A program made the translations under genes and the position numbers. Positions 1 to 8,165 of a stretch of DNA of 61,611 bases are shown here, one piece after another (positions within the stretch are counted from its first letter, which is position 1; each line of letters starts with the position of its first letter). The stretch is from Desulfobulbaceae bacterium. Lineage in GTDB: Bacteria; Desulfobacterota; Desulfobulbia; Desulfobulbales; VMSU01. The DNA lies in assembly GCA_013792005.1 (NCBI GenBank), contig VMSU01000225.1, positions 1-61,611 on the forward strand, in the 5' to 3' direction. Under the pieces are notes generated by a model. It saw only the letters and a program-made list of their open reading frames with translations, ran no database searches and was not told where the DNA came from.

Positions 1-20
1 AATAATAATGGAGCGAAGCT

Positions 21-392
21 ATGGATAAAAAAAAACAAGCTCAGAGCTATTTGGATCACCTTGCCGAACGAACTAAAAACAAACCACCGACAAAACAAGG
101 CGTAAATAAGGTTATATTTTTAGCCATCAAAAATGATGTGAAAGAAGCCCTTGACGCGGGCTATTCCGCCAAAACAATATGGACCGATATGGTTGAGTCT
201 AAGCGGGTCACATTTTGTTACGCCACGTTTATGAACTATGTAAATAAATTAATTCTTCAGCCTCAAATAGAAAAAATAATCTCTGAAGAAAACCCTTCCG
301 ATAGCAAACCAGAAACAAATAAAAACACAAAGTCAACCACTCCAGCAGGCTTCACTTTCAACCCTATCCCAAATAAAGAGGAATTAATCTAA
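21..392 (+). CDS. traK: TraK-like oriT-binding relaxosome protein
   Basis: A 123-residue basic, Lys/Asn-rich protein with a predicted helical N-terminal half and a Pro/Thr/Asn-rich tail. GGAG lies about 6 bases before the ATG. It is called TraK mainly because it is directly followed by recognisable traL and traM in the order seen in IncP plasmids, and its size is close to RP4 TraK (134 aa). In that family TraK binds and bends oriT DNA so that the relaxase can nick. If the homology holds, oriT lies just left of base 1. Sequence similarity alone is weak; the order carries the call. Confidence 0.65.
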   Translation: MDKKKQAQSYLDHLAERTKNKPPTKQGVNKVIFLAIKNDVKEALDAGYSAKTIWTDMVESKRVTFCYATFMNYVNKLILQPQIEKIISEENPSDSKPETNKNTKSTTPAGFTFNPIPNKEELI

Positions 393-1117
393 TGGCAAAA
401 ATCCACTTAATTTTACAAGGTAAAGGCGGCGTTGGAAAATCAATGATCGCCGCTACAATCGCGCAATATAAAATATTCAAAGGACAGACACCACTTTGCA
501 TAGACACAGATCCAGTTAATTGTACCTTTGAAGGGTATAAGGCTTTAGGTGTAACGCATCTGGATATAATGGAAGCAAATGAAATTAATCCGCGCAATTT
601 TGATAAACTTATTGAACTTGTGGCATCATCAAAAAATGATGTAATTATCGATAATGGGGCCAGCTCATTTGTCCAGTTGACGCATTATCTTATTACCAAT
701 CGAGTAACAGAATTACTTTCAGAAATGGGACACGAAACGGTGATACACACGGTTATTACTGGAGGACAAGCTTTCCTTGACACAGTGAATGGCTTTGCTC
801 ACCTTGTCAGTCAATTCCCAACCAAAGTCCTGTTTGTCGTTTGGCTTAATCCTTATTGGGGGCCAGTCGAATATGAAGGCAAAACTTTTGAACAAATTAA
901 AGTTTACACTACCCACAAAGCCAGAATTTCAGCCATTGTTCATATTCCTGACCTTAAAGAAGAAACCTTTGGCTATGATTTAAACGCTATGCTTCAAAAG
1001 CGTCTTACGTTTGATGAAGCGATAGGGATGGAATCCCTAACAATTATGACCAGACAACGACTTAAAATTATAAAAAATCAGTTATTTGAACAACTTGATA
1101 TTGCAAAGGTATTATGA
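392..1117 (+). CDS. traL: TraL-like conjugal transfer P-loop ATPase
   Basis: A 241-residue ParA/MinD-like P-loop protein with deviant Walker A GKGGVGKS at residues 10-17 and a Walker B-like VIIDNG segment near residue 90. The ATG overlaps the traK stop by one base (TAATG), so the two are translationally coupled. IncP TraL is an accessory transfer protein whose exact role is not settled. It is not a partition ATPase: a separate parAB pair lies at 3.7-5.3 kb. The family is clear from the fold and the K-L-M order. Confidence 0.8.
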   Translation: MAKIHLILQGKGGVGKSMIAATIAQYKIFKGQTPLCIDTDPVNCTFEGYKALGVTHLDIMEANEINPRNFDKLIELVASSKNDVIIDNGASSFVQLTHYLITNRVTELLSEMGHETVIHTVITGGQAFLDTVNGFAHLVSQFPTKVLFVVWLNPYWGPVEYEGKTFEQIKVYTTHKARISAIVHIPDLKEETFGYDLNAMLQKRLTFDEAIGMESLTIMTRQRLKIIKNQLFEQLDIAKVL

Positions 1118-1554
1118 TGGCTGACGATATTGAAAAACTTTTTATAGAAATAGCCCAAAAACATGGCGTTGCTCTTTCAAAAGATGATCCTATTATGATC
1201 TTGCATACCATTAACAAACGGCTGCTCGAAGACAGCGCCAAAGCACAACAAAATTTGCTCAATCAATACAAGAGCGAAATGGAAGACTCAGCACTTCGGT
1301 GGGGGGATACTGCAAAAGGTATGGCCGAGCGCGTCCTTAACGCTTCATTATCGGCAAGCAAAAACGCGATGGGCAAAATTATGGAAGAAAGTGCGAAAAC
1401 AGCAACAAGGCTTGTAAAGGATGAAATTGAAGACTCTTTGATTCCCATAGTTCTACAAATCAAAAATGCTCGGCGGATTGGCATTTTCAATATGGTAGCA
1501 GCAAGTTTATCATTAATGGCTGCGTTGGTAGCCCTTTGGTCTACGTTCAGATAG
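1114..1554 (+). CDS. traM: TraM-like conjugal transfer protein
   Basis: A 146-residue protein, close to RP4 TraM (145 aa). It is mostly alpha-helical and charged, with a predicted coiled region in the middle and one C-terminal membrane helix (about residues 123-143, rich in Ala/Leu/Met). Two adjacent ATG codons at 1114 and 1117 overlap the traL stop, so either may be used. It completes the traKLM operon. The stop codon lies inside the stem of a strong terminator, which marks the operon end. Confidence 0.75.
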   Translation: MMADDIEKLFIEIAQKHGVALSKDDPIMILHTINKRLLEDSAKAQQNLLNQYKSEMEDSALRWGDTAKGMAERVLNASLSASKNAMGKIMEESAKTATRLVKDEIEDSLIPIVLQIKNARRIGIFNMVAASLSLMAALVALWSTFR

Positions 1555-1590
1555 CATACAGCTTCGTTGAAATCTGTGTGCTATTTTTTT
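1551..1590 (+). terminator. Rho-independent terminator of traKLM
   Basis: An 11-bp stem (1551-1561 with 1574-1584, one G-T wobble) has a 12-base loop and is followed directly by a run of T through 1590. The traM stop codon is in the left arm. Confidence 0.85.
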
Positions 1591-1978
1591 GTTTTAAAGT
1601 CTGTTCTCTAATCCGTGCAACTCTATCATGTCTAACCCCAATTTGCACCGCCAAGCAGCTTAGTATAACTCCAAGGGGTAAAATTTTCTAATTTTCTCAA
1701 ATAGTTATTTTGTTGAGTAATTTAGTAGTCATTATTATTCTGAAAGGTGGTTTGGATTGTTTTTTCCAGTCGCCCGTCAATTGTTGTGATTCTTATATTT
1801 TTAAGCATAAGACCGATTGACACAAGTGGGTAGATTGAATCTCGTTGAGCATTGGATTTAATTGACATGCTAAAGGCAGATAGTGACTGTCTTGAGTATG
1901 TTTTGTGAGAGAATCGATGATTGTTTTTATTAAAAAATAAAAAACAACAACAGATAAAAAAGAGATTTTTCCACGAAC

Positions 1979-2210
1979 TATGACTAATTGGGAAAAGGGG
2001 AAAAGTAGTTGTTGTTTTACATAGTATATTTACATATATATTTGGCGTCTTTTTTTTTCAATGAAATCAATGGGTTTAGTGTGCAAAATATGACCATTTG
2101 GGGATGGAATATGACCATTTGGGAACGAAGTATGACAGATTGGGGAGGTAACTATGACCATTTGGGAACGAAGTATGACTATTTGGGAAATTTAACTATG
2201 ACCATTTGGG
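1979..2210 (+). repeat. Rep-binding iterons
   Basis: The 14-bp unit TATGACCATTTGGG occurs at 2089, 2110, 2131 (variant), 2153, 2174 (one change) and 2197. Start-to-start spacing is 21, 21, 22, 21 and 23 bp, so all copies lie on one face of the helix. A diverged copy (12 of 14 matches) is at 1979. This is the standard architecture of an iteron-controlled origin recognised by Rep_3-type initiators. Confidence 0.9.
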
Positions 2211-2326
2211 AAAAACATCATAAAATCTTACACCTAGTCATTAATTAAATAAATACCCCCATAATAAGGAATACTTTGTTTGGTAATCTTTTTATTTCTG
2301 CCTGAAAGATTAAAAATAGCCTGAAT

Positions 2327-2386
2327 TATGACCAATTTGGTGTTAAATATGACTTACTTGTTTTTAAGTCATGCTCTATGTATAAT
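2327..2386 (+). promoter_or_regulatory. rep promoter with overlapping iteron-like operators
   Basis: TTGTTT at 2358-2363 and TATAAT at 2381-2386 are 17 bp apart. Two iteron-like sequences starting at 2327 (TATGACCAATTTGG) and 2348 (TATGACTTACTTG) are 21 bp apart and run into the -35 box. This fits autorepression by the initiator, which is common in iteron plasmids. Confidence 0.7.
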
Positions 2387-2438
2387 ATGGCCATATCTAT
2401 AAAATCTGATTGAAACCAATAAATTATGGAATACTACC

Positions 2439-3656
2439 TTGGAAAAAGAAATTGCTAGTCGCTTGATTTATAAGCACAACAAATTGATTGAATCCGCGCA
2501 TCGGTTGAGTCTCCAAGAACAGCGGGTTCTATTGCTGATGATTTCCTTGATCAACGGCGATGATGAGGATTTTAAAAGTTATGTTTTTGATGTGAAAGAA
2601 TTTGCAAAGATGATGGGTTATAAAGGGCAATCAATTTATAGCGAAGTAAAAAAAGTTACCAAAAAATTAATTACCCGAGTCCTTGAAATAGAGGATTTAG
2701 AAAATCGTCGTTTGTTGCAGATAAGCTGGGTGTCCTCAGCTGAATATATTGAAGAAAACGGCTCTGTCGAGATCAGTTTTGACCCAAAGCTAAAGCCGTA
2801 TCTTCTAAAACTGAAAGAAAGATATACTAAATACTCGCTTCTGCATGTTATTCGTTTGCGTAGTGCGTATTCTGTTAGGATTTATGAGCTCTTGAAACAG
2901 GTAGAACTGTTTAAAGAGAGAAGTTTCCTTTTGGTTGATTTGCGGAAACTTCTGGGAATAAAAGAAGATGAGTATAAGTTATATGCCGATTTTCGGCGGA
3001 AGGTGCTGGAACATTCCATAAAAGAGATTAATGAAAAAACTGACCTGCGCTTGTCTTATGAGACGGAAAAGAAAGGCCGTGGGGTAAACAAAATTAAGTT
3101 TTTTATCAACAGCAAAGAAGAAAAACAAAAAGCATTGCCAGAGCCAGAGGCGATTAGCAATAAGCAGCTATACGAGGAGTTGATTAAAAAGTTTAACCAA
3201 CACCCGAGTCAGGCCAGAGAGTATCTTAAGAAGTATCCTGAATGTCAAATTGAGGAAAATTTAAAACATGTTGAGCGACGGGTACGCGCGGGTGAAATAA
3301 ACGACATTGGGGCTTATACGAGAAAGGCCATCACGGATGATATCAAAGATCAACTAAGCATTTTTGATATAGAAAGGGTTCAAACGCGGCAACACGAACT
3401 AGAAAAAAAAGAAGAAGAACGCTTGGCGGCTGAGTATCAAAACTATAAAGATCAAGAGATAGATCGTTTAAAGAGAAGTTATAGTGACGAGCTACTCGCC
3501 CAGATGGAAAAGGAAGCAGAAGCAAGGGCGATAGAAAAACATGGCCGAGGCATAGGATTAAAAATGATGGCCAAGCTTGAATTGCGCAGCAAAATTGCTG
3601 AAGAAAACAACCTGCTCAGTCTGGAGGAATGGATCGAGGAGCAACAAAAACATTAA
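2439..3656 (+). CDS. Rep_3-family plasmid replication initiator
   Basis: A 405-residue protein with a Rep_3-like N-terminal two-thirds: an initial LIYKHNKLIESAHRLSLQEQ segment, then paired winged-helix regions to about residue 225. The Lys/Glu-rich helical C-terminal extension (about 230-405) is longer than in many relatives. It should bind the upstream iterons and open the origin. The start is taken as TTG at 2439, because the only nearby ATG (2426) is in another frame and the next in-frame Met is inside the conserved domain. The stop codon overlaps the first bases of a 24-bp palindrome. Confidence 0.9.
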   Translation: MEKEIASRLIYKHNKLIESAHRLSLQEQRVLLLMISLINGDDEDFKSYVFDVKEFAKMMGYKGQSIYSEVKKVTKKLITRVLEIEDLENRRLLQISWVSSAEYIEENGSVEISFDPKLKPYLLKLKERYTKYSLLHVIRLRSAYSVRIYELLKQVELFKERSFLLVDLRKLLGIKEDEYKLYADFRRKVLEHSIKEINEKTDLRLSYETEKKGRGVNKIKFFINSKEEKQKALPEPEAISNKQLYEELIKKFNQHPSQAREYLKKYPECQIEENLKHVERRVRAGEINDIGAYTRKAITDDIKDQLSIFDIERVQTRQHELEKKEEERLAAEYQNYKDQEIDRLKRSYSDELLAQMEKEAEARAIEKHGRGIGLKMMAKLELRSKIAEENNLLSLEEWIEEQQKH

Positions 3657-3678
3657 AAGTTCGGAGCTCCGAACTTTT
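3655..3678. promoter_or_regulatory. Candidate parS site 1 (perfect 24-bp palindrome)
   Basis: A perfect palindrome with half-site AAAAGTTCGGAG followed by its complement, placed between the convergent rep and parB genes. The same 20-bp core recurs once more, inside parB at 4003-4022. Paired identical palindromes next to parAB are what a ParB binding centromere looks like. It could also serve as a bidirectional terminator hairpin for the convergent genes, as short A and T runs flank it. Confidence 0.65.
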
Positions 3679-3711
3679 AGGTTATCGCAATGGCGATGGT
3701 AAAGGATGTCT

Positions 3712-4566
3712 CTATTTTGTCAGTTTGGTGAGAAGGTGATGAAGATCATCGAACTCTTGCCAAAAGGTAGTCTTCTCTTCTTCTGAAATGTCCTGGCGGT
3801 CCATTTTCCGCAAAGTCTTTTTTAATTCCTGCAGTTTACCCAAAAATAGTTCGCCCTTGGAGTGATGCGCCCGCTCCTTGGTCTGACGAGTTATCTTGCG
3901 GACCGCATAGCCTTTTAACCCCCCCTGTTTTATTTGGTCAAACAAGGATAGCATCATCTCTTCGCTGTCTTGTTTGGCAATTTCAATCAGTACCATTTTA
4001 GAAAGTTCGGAGCTCCGAACTTCATCTCGAATCGCTTGTGGCAATTTCGTCAGAGAGAGAATCTCAGAGACAGTTGATTTGGCTTTGCCAACAACTTCAC
4101 CCAACTTTTCTTGCGTATAGCCATGGCTGGCCATGAGCTTAGCCAAGCCCTCGGCTTCTTCGACCGGTTTTAAGTTTTCTCGCTGGAGGTTTTCAATAAT
4201 GGCAATTTCATCCGGATCGCCCATGGTAATCAAGGCGGGGATTTCGATTAAGCCTGCCAGGCCTGCGGCCCGGAAACGCCGTTCACCAGCGACAATAATA
4301 TAGCGAGAATCGTCATCGGCCAATCTTTCTTCCCGAACTAAAATGGGCTGCAGTACACCTTGGTCACGGATAGACGAAGCTAATTCTGCCAGCTTCTCTT
4401 GATCAAAAAATTTGCGAGGTTGATCAGGATTAGGGAAAATTTGGTCCAAGGCCAAACGAAAAAGTCGCCCTTCCTTGACCGTTAAGAATGCCGAGGGATG
4501 ATCTTCGGTTTGACGACGGCGAATCACCGCTCCACCCTGTTTAATCTGATTAGCTAATTTTGACAT
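3712..4566 (-). CDS. parB: ParB-family partition protein
   Basis: A 284-residue ParB/Spo0J/KorB-type protein. Visible elements are the N-terminal nuclease-like domain with GERRFRAA at residues 94-101 and ENLQREN at 125-131, then a helix-turn-helix region at about 150-175. The C-terminal dimerisation segment is Lys/Glu-rich and helical. The GERRFRAA motif is the CTP-binding box of this family. It overlaps parA by 13 bases and convergently faces rep. It carries a candidate copy of its own binding site within its coding sequence. Confidence 0.95.
   Translation of the reverse strand: MSKLANQIKQGGAVIRRRQTEDHPSAFLTVKEGRLFRLALDQIFPNPDQPRKFFDQEKLAELASSIRDQGVLQPILVREERLADDDSRYIIVAGERRFRAAGLAGLIEIPALITMGDPDEIAIIENLQRENLKPVEEAEGLAKLMASHGYTQEKLGEVVGKAKSTVSEILSLTKLPQAIRDEVRSSELSKMVLIEIAKQDSEEMMLSLFDQIKQGGLKGYAVRKITRQTKERAHHSKGELFLGKLQELKKTLRKMDRQDISEEEKTTFWQEFDDLHHLLTKLTK
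4003..4022. promoter_or_regulatory. Candidate parS site 2, inside parB
   Basis: A perfect 20-bp palindrome, half-site AAGTTCGGAG, identical to the core of the site at 3655-3678. It lies in frame in parB and encodes part of the E-V-R-S-S-E-L segment (about residues 182-188), just after the helix-turn-helix domain. A coincidental second copy of a 20-bp palindrome is very unlikely. Confidence 0.65.
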
Positions 4567-5318
4567 AAAGATAAAATCTCATGAGTTAGTTGCTTATAGT
4601 CTAACGCCCCAGAACTTTTAGGGTCGATATTCAAGACGGAGGCGTTAGTCATGTGCGCTTGATTTAAAGGCTCACAGACACGGATAAAGGTATTTAACAG
4701 CAAACCTCGATGATTATCAAGTTGTTGTAAAAACCAATCATTGGACACCTTTTTGCGACTATCAAAACGATTCAATAATACCTTTATTATAAAATCACTG
4801 TTTAATCCCTCCTCGATGTTGCGAATAGTGTCCATGAGATCAAGCATCCCTTCCAAGGAATAACGGGACACATCACAGGGCACTATGGCCATGTGGCAGG
4901 CAAAGAGGGCATTATAAGTCAATGTGCCAAGCGTTGGGCGGCAATCAATCACGATAAAGTCAAAGTCAGCATCCAGTTTTTTGAGGGTGTTCTTGAGCTT
5001 AGTGGCGCCCAAGGGGTCATGGATCAGCTCCAGTTCGGCTTTATCCAAGCGTATATGAGAGGAGACCAGCGAGAGATTGGTGATTTCCGTGGGTAGAATA
5101 GCTTCTTTTAAGTGTAGTCGGCGCAGAAGCACATCATGAATACCGTACTTCATCTCATGAGGATCATAGCCCAAACTGATGGTTGAATGGGCCTGAGGGT
5201 CCAGGTCAATCAGAAGGACTTTTTTTCCGCTTTGAGCCAGTCCGCGGGACAAATAGAGCGAGGTGGTGGTCTTACCGACACCACCTTTTTGATTGATGAT
5301 AGCAATAATTTTTTTCAT
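4554..5318 (-). CDS. parA: ParA-family partition ATPase
   Basis: A 254-residue type Ib-size ParA with deviant Walker A KGGVGKTT (residues 11-18), a Walker A' DLDPQAHST segment near 38-46 and Walker B FIVIDCRPTLG. There is no N-terminal DNA-binding extension, so autoregulation is more likely by ParB or by a separate factor. It is the first gene of a parAB operon transcribed toward rep. Plasmid segregation is the expected role. Confidence 0.95.
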   Translation of the reverse strand: MKKIIAIINQKGGVGKTTTSLYLSRGLAQSGKKVLLIDLDPQAHSTISLGYDPHEMKYGIHDVLLRRLHLKEAILPTEITNLSLVSSHIRLDKAELELIHDPLGATKLKNTLKKLDADFDFIVIDCRPTLGTLTYNALFACHMAIVPCDVSRYSLEGMLDLMDTIRNIEEGLNSDFIIKVLLNRFDSRKKVSNDWFLQQLDNHRGLLLNTFIRVCEPLNQAHMTNASVLNIDPKSSGALDYKQLTHEILSLCQN

Positions 5319-5479
5319 AGAATTTTTTTGTTAGTTTAGTCTTTCAGGCGCCTCATTTTCTGTTTTTCCATTAAGACCCAAAAATCTTGTGGTGTCATAA
5401 TGGTCATGTTTTGCCAGGTTTTGGTATTGAAAGAAAAATTTGGCCTTTTGCTTCTTTATCAAAGTCTAGACCTTTTTCA

Positions 5480-5668
5480 TCATCCTCTTTTTTCTAATTG
5501 CGGTTGACTTTTAGCAATTTCAACGATTGTTTCTAGCCGGATTAATCTGGAATTCAAATTTCGCAAATCATCATCCATACGGTCAACTTTTTCAATAAAT
5601 ATAGATAAGCGTTCATTCATTAAGATCCCCGATTTTAAAGCCTCCATAATTTTTCCACTAATTCCCAC
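5480..5668 (-). CDS. Small coiled-coil protein, unknown
   Basis: A 62-residue protein starting at GTG with a good GGAGG about 6 bases upstream. It overlaps the end of the preceding RHH gene by 11 bases. The middle (about residues 18-55) is a predicted amphipathic helix or coiled coil with Leu/Ile spacing. No family is recognised. The overlap suggests that it acts with the RHH protein. Confidence 0.55.
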   Translation of the reverse strand: MGISGKIMEALKSGILMNERLSIFIEKVDRMDDDLRNLNSRLIRLETIVEIAKSQPQLEKRG

Positions 5669-5954
5669 TTTGGCCCTCCTTTAAAATTGCATGTGTTATT
5701 CCCATTTTTTTCTCAACCTCACTCATGCGATCCGTAACATTCTTTGCTGTATCAATAAGTAAATCCGCTAAAGTCTCCAGGAGCATTACATCATTCTTTG
5801 AAGCCTCGTCGTCAAAAGCATCAACAGCTTTTCTGACGATCTCGGCAAAAGAGGCCTTTCTCTTTTTTGCGATTTTGTCAACTTTGGCAATCATGCTTGG
5901 TAGCATAAGTATTGGCTTTCTTAGCATTGTTTCTTGATGTGCTGGTGTTCCCAT
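5658..5954 (-). CDS. Ribbon-helix-helix (CopG-like) DNA-binding protein
   Basis: A 98-residue protein. Residues 11-50 (LRKPILMLPSMIAKVDKIAK, then KASFAEIVRKAVDAF) fit a beta strand followed by two helices of the RHH fold; the rest is a helical tail. GGAGG lies 6 bases before the ATG. It heads a two-gene operon. Upstream is a palindromic segment (6014-6105) that could be its operator. Copy control, partition accessory or transfer regulation are all possible. Confidence 0.65.
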   Translation of the reverse strand: MGTPAHQETMLRKPILMLPSMIAKVDKIAKKRKASFAEIVRKAVDAFDDEASKNDVMLLETLADLLIDTAKNVTDRMSEVEKKMGITHAILKEGQSGN

Positions 5955-6013
5955 TGTAAACCTCCGTACTATATGTGATCAAAGGAAAATACCCCTATAT
6001 GTCAGATAATAGT

Positions 6014-6105
6014 ACATGTGCAGCACATGTGCAAGATGGTAATGCTTTTTATTATTTTTTAGATTTATCAAAAAAATAATGCCGAAAAATTATATTCTTG
6101 CACAT
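6014..6105. promoter_or_regulatory. Candidate operators in the 5955-6248 intergenic region
   Basis: ACATGTGC occurs twice (6014 and 6025), the second within the perfect palindrome GCACATGTGC (6023-6032). ATGTGCAA (6027-6034) is repeated in inverted form as TTGCACAT at 6098-6105. The sites lie between the divergent RHH gene and the 84-residue gene at 6249. RHH proteins bind short inverted repeats, so self-regulation is a reasonable guess. Confidence 0.4.
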
Positions 6106-6248
6106 AGCCGTTTTTAGTGGTTTAGTGGTATAGTGGTGTTGAAGTAAAGAGGTGTGTAGGTTTACGCTTGTTGGAGAGTTAGGCATAGTTTATGTTGCTG
6201 CAAAAAATGCAGGGATACATAACAAATTAACCACCAACAGGATTTTTT

Positions 6249-6503
6249 ATGACGACATCATCAGCGCAAAAAAAAGTAACTTTTGTACTTCCCGCGCAAC
6301 ATAGTTGGCTCAAAGGCCTGCGGGGTAATTCCTTGGTTCTCGAATATCTCCTTAACAAAGAATTTGGCACCAAAACAGGAAGTGGTAAAGATGCAGATAT
6401 ATTGGCTGCGGAAAAGATTGTAAAAGCACAGAAAATTATAGAAAAAATGCGCTTAAAAAAATTTGAACAACTTACTGATCCCGACACAAAAAAAGACAGC
6501 TAA
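6249..6503 (+). CDS. Small Lys-rich protein, unknown
   Basis: An 84-residue basic protein, with an N-terminal strand-like segment (KKVTFVLPAQHSWLKGLRG) and a long C-terminal helix. The N-terminal pattern could be a short RHH-like or nucleic-acid-binding unit, but no family is clear. The ribosome site is weak (CAGGA). It is divergent from the RHH gene. The antisense frame over the same bases looks like a shadow. Confidence 0.45.
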   Translation: MTTSSAQKKVTFVLPAQHSWLKGLRGNSLVLEYLLNKEFGTKTGSGKDADILAAEKIVKAQKIIEKMRLKKFEQLTDPDTKKDS

Positions 6504-6619
6504 ATAGTAGGTAACTTATTGTTAAAAGCAGTCGAATTCGTTATACAAGCAATCCCCGAAATATTTTTATAAATTATTATTCCCTTCAGTAAAAACAAAT
6601 GGCGCTGGAAAAATTCGGC

Positions 6620-6745
6620 TTGTCATGTTTTATACAAAACTTTTAATCAGATTTACAATAATTATAGGTAATTTTTAGAACTATACCAGTACCAGGTATT
6701 AACAAAAGGAAAACATGGCAGAAATAGATGATACCTATACCAGTA
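6620..6745 (+). promoter_or_regulatory. trb operon promoter and operator repeats
   Basis: TTGTCA at 6620-6625 is followed 17-18 bp later by TTAATC/TAATCA. The leader and the first trbB codons hold repeated TACC/GGTA elements: CTATACCAGTA at 6681-6691 and again at 6735-6745, TATAGGTA at 6663-6670 (inverted), and an ATACC to GGTAT dyad at 6683-6699. Clustered repeats around a start codon suggest a transfer repressor acting on the mating-pair operon. In RP4 TrbA and KorB do this; no trbA gene is visible here. Confidence 0.5.
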
Positions 6746-7692
6746 TTAAAGAACGAGCCAAGAAAAAACTTGAGCGAGATATGGGCGTGACACTGTTAAG
6801 GGCGCTTCATGATCCCACAACCGTTGAAATTATGCTCAACGCTGATGGTCAACTATGGCAGGAACGTTTGGGAAAAGGAATGAGGTGTATAGGTAAGCTA
6901 CGCTTTGCACAGGCGGAGGCGATCATAAAAACTGTGGCGGGTTATCACGGCAAAGAAATTACCAGAACCTCGCCCCTTATTGAGGGGGAGTTACCCCTTG
7001 ATGGTTCGCGTTTTGCGGGTCAGATCCCACCTATTGTTTCCGCACCAACATTTGCCATTCGTAAGAAGGCCATCGCAATTTTCACACTCGAAGAATATGT
7101 CAAGGCTGAGATCATGACCAGTACTCAGTGTGATTCGTTGATTGATGCCGTTAATAATCACCGTAATATTCTGGTGATAGGTGGAACCGGCTCAGGTAAG
7201 ACCACACTGGTCAATGCCATTATCAATCAAATGGTATTGAGTAACCCTAAAGAACGGATTTGCATTATAGAAGACACCGGGGAACTTCAGTGTGTCGCCA
7301 CAAATTTTGTTCAGTATCACACGTCATTTGACGTCTCGATGACAGCTCTTCTTAAAACCATCCTAAGGATGCGGCCAGACCGGATATTGGTCGGTGAAGT
7401 ACGCGGGCCGGAAGCGTTAGACTTATTGGATGCCTGGAACACAGGACATGAAGGCGGCGCGGCAACTCTTCACGCTAACAATCCTACCTCCGGCCTGACT
7501 CGTTTAAAATCGTTAATAAGCCGGAACCCTTCAGCTCCATCCAATATAGAATCATTGATAGCAGAGGCCGTGCAAATAATTGTTCACATTGCCCGAACCA
7601 TAGATGGTAGTCGCTGTATTCAAGATATTATCGAAGTTTCCGGGTACGAAAACGGTCGTTATCTATTCCGGTCGCAAGAGCACAATTCATAA
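6715..7692 (+). CDS. trbB: TrbB (VirB11-type) transfer ATPase
   Basis: A 325-residue hexameric traffic ATPase of the type IV secretion system (RP4 TrbB is 320 aa). Walker A GGTGSGKT is at residues 156-163, the Walker B region RILVGEVRG at 223-231 and the His box GHEGGAATLHAN at 244-255. The N-terminal domain (1-130) is complete. It is the first gene of the trb operon and acts on the cytoplasmic face of the inner membrane, powering pilus assembly and substrate transfer with TrbE. Confidence 0.97.
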   Translation: MAEIDDTYTSIKERAKKKLERDMGVTLLRALHDPTTVEIMLNADGQLWQERLGKGMRCIGKLRFAQAEAIIKTVAGYHGKEITRTSPLIEGELPLDGSRFAGQIPPIVSAPTFAIRKKAIAIFTLEEYVKAEIMTSTQCDSLIDAVNNHRNILVIGGTGSGKTTLVNAIINQMVLSNPKERICIIEDTGELQCVATNFVQYHTSFDVSMTALLKTILRMRPDRILVGEVRGPEALDLLDAWNTGHEGGAATLHANNPTSGLTRLKSLISRNPSAPSNIESLIAEAVQIIVHIARTIDGSRCIQDIIEVSGYENGRYLFRSQEHNS

Positions 7693-7749
7693 CCAACGCG
7701 ATATTTCATCACGTTAAAATATCAATCACAATTTACAAGGAGTAAACCC

Positions 7750-8163
7750 ATGCAGCAGTCACCTCGTTCCCGTCGACAATCCTTCATCTTTTTCGGCTTA
7801 TTAGGGCTTTTAGCCTTTATGGTTTTGGTCCCTCAACATGTTTCTGCGGCTGTTGGTGCCGGTGGCGTGTTGCCGTATGAAGATTGGTTGACGGCCTTAC
7901 GAACCTCCGTCACTGGTCCGGTGGCATTCTCCCTTTCTCTTATCGGTATCGTAATTGCCGGTGGCGTTTTAATCTTTGGTGGTGATCTTAACGGGTTTTT
8001 CAGAACTTTGATTTTCCTTGTCTTGGTTATGGCGCTGCTGGTTGGTGCTCAAAATGTTATGGGCAACTTCTTCGGTCGTGGTGCTGAAATCGCTGTGCTT
8101 AGTGATTCATTGATTCATCAAGCCAATGCCGTTGCCATGTTTGCAACTGGAAGAGTGGCATAA
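7750..8163 (+). CDS. trbC: TrbC prepilin (VirB2-type)
   Basis: A 137-residue protein with a long N-terminal signal (hydrophobic at about 15-33, ending SAA) and two membrane helices (about 54-76 and 83-103) separated by a short GGDLNG loop, as in conjugative pilins. RP4 TrbC is matured to a cyclic pilin. AAGGAG precedes the ATG. Its position between trbB and trbD confirms the call. Confidence 0.92.
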   Translation: MQQSPRSRRQSFIFFGLLGLLAFMVLVPQHVSAAVGAGGVLPYEDWLTALRTSVTGPVAFSLSLIGIVIAGGVLIFGGDLNGFFRTLIFLVLVMALLVGAQNVMGNFFGRGAEIAVLSDSLIHQANAVAMFATGRVA

Positions 8164-8165
8164 CT

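Larger units (their letters stand above)
1591..2438. other. Plasmid replication origin region (oriV)
   Basis: No convincing gene is present. The stretch is AT-rich, most strongly at about 1918-1968, where an inverted repeat of T-rich and A-rich arms (TTGTTTTTAT against ATAAAAAACAA) could be the duplex-unwinding element. A phased iteron array follows and then the initiator gene. I found no perfect DnaA box by eye. The short ORF spanning the iterons (about 2009-2248) is an artefact of the repeat. Confidence 0.75.

Noticed and set aside
2009-2248. 79-residue frame over the iterons
   Set aside because: Its repeated Trp-containing sequence is just the translation of the iteron array.
6227-6487. 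Minus-strand frame over the 84-residue gene
   Set aside because: Its Cys/Ser/Phe-rich composition looks like the complement of a Lys-rich helical gene, and no start signal supports it.
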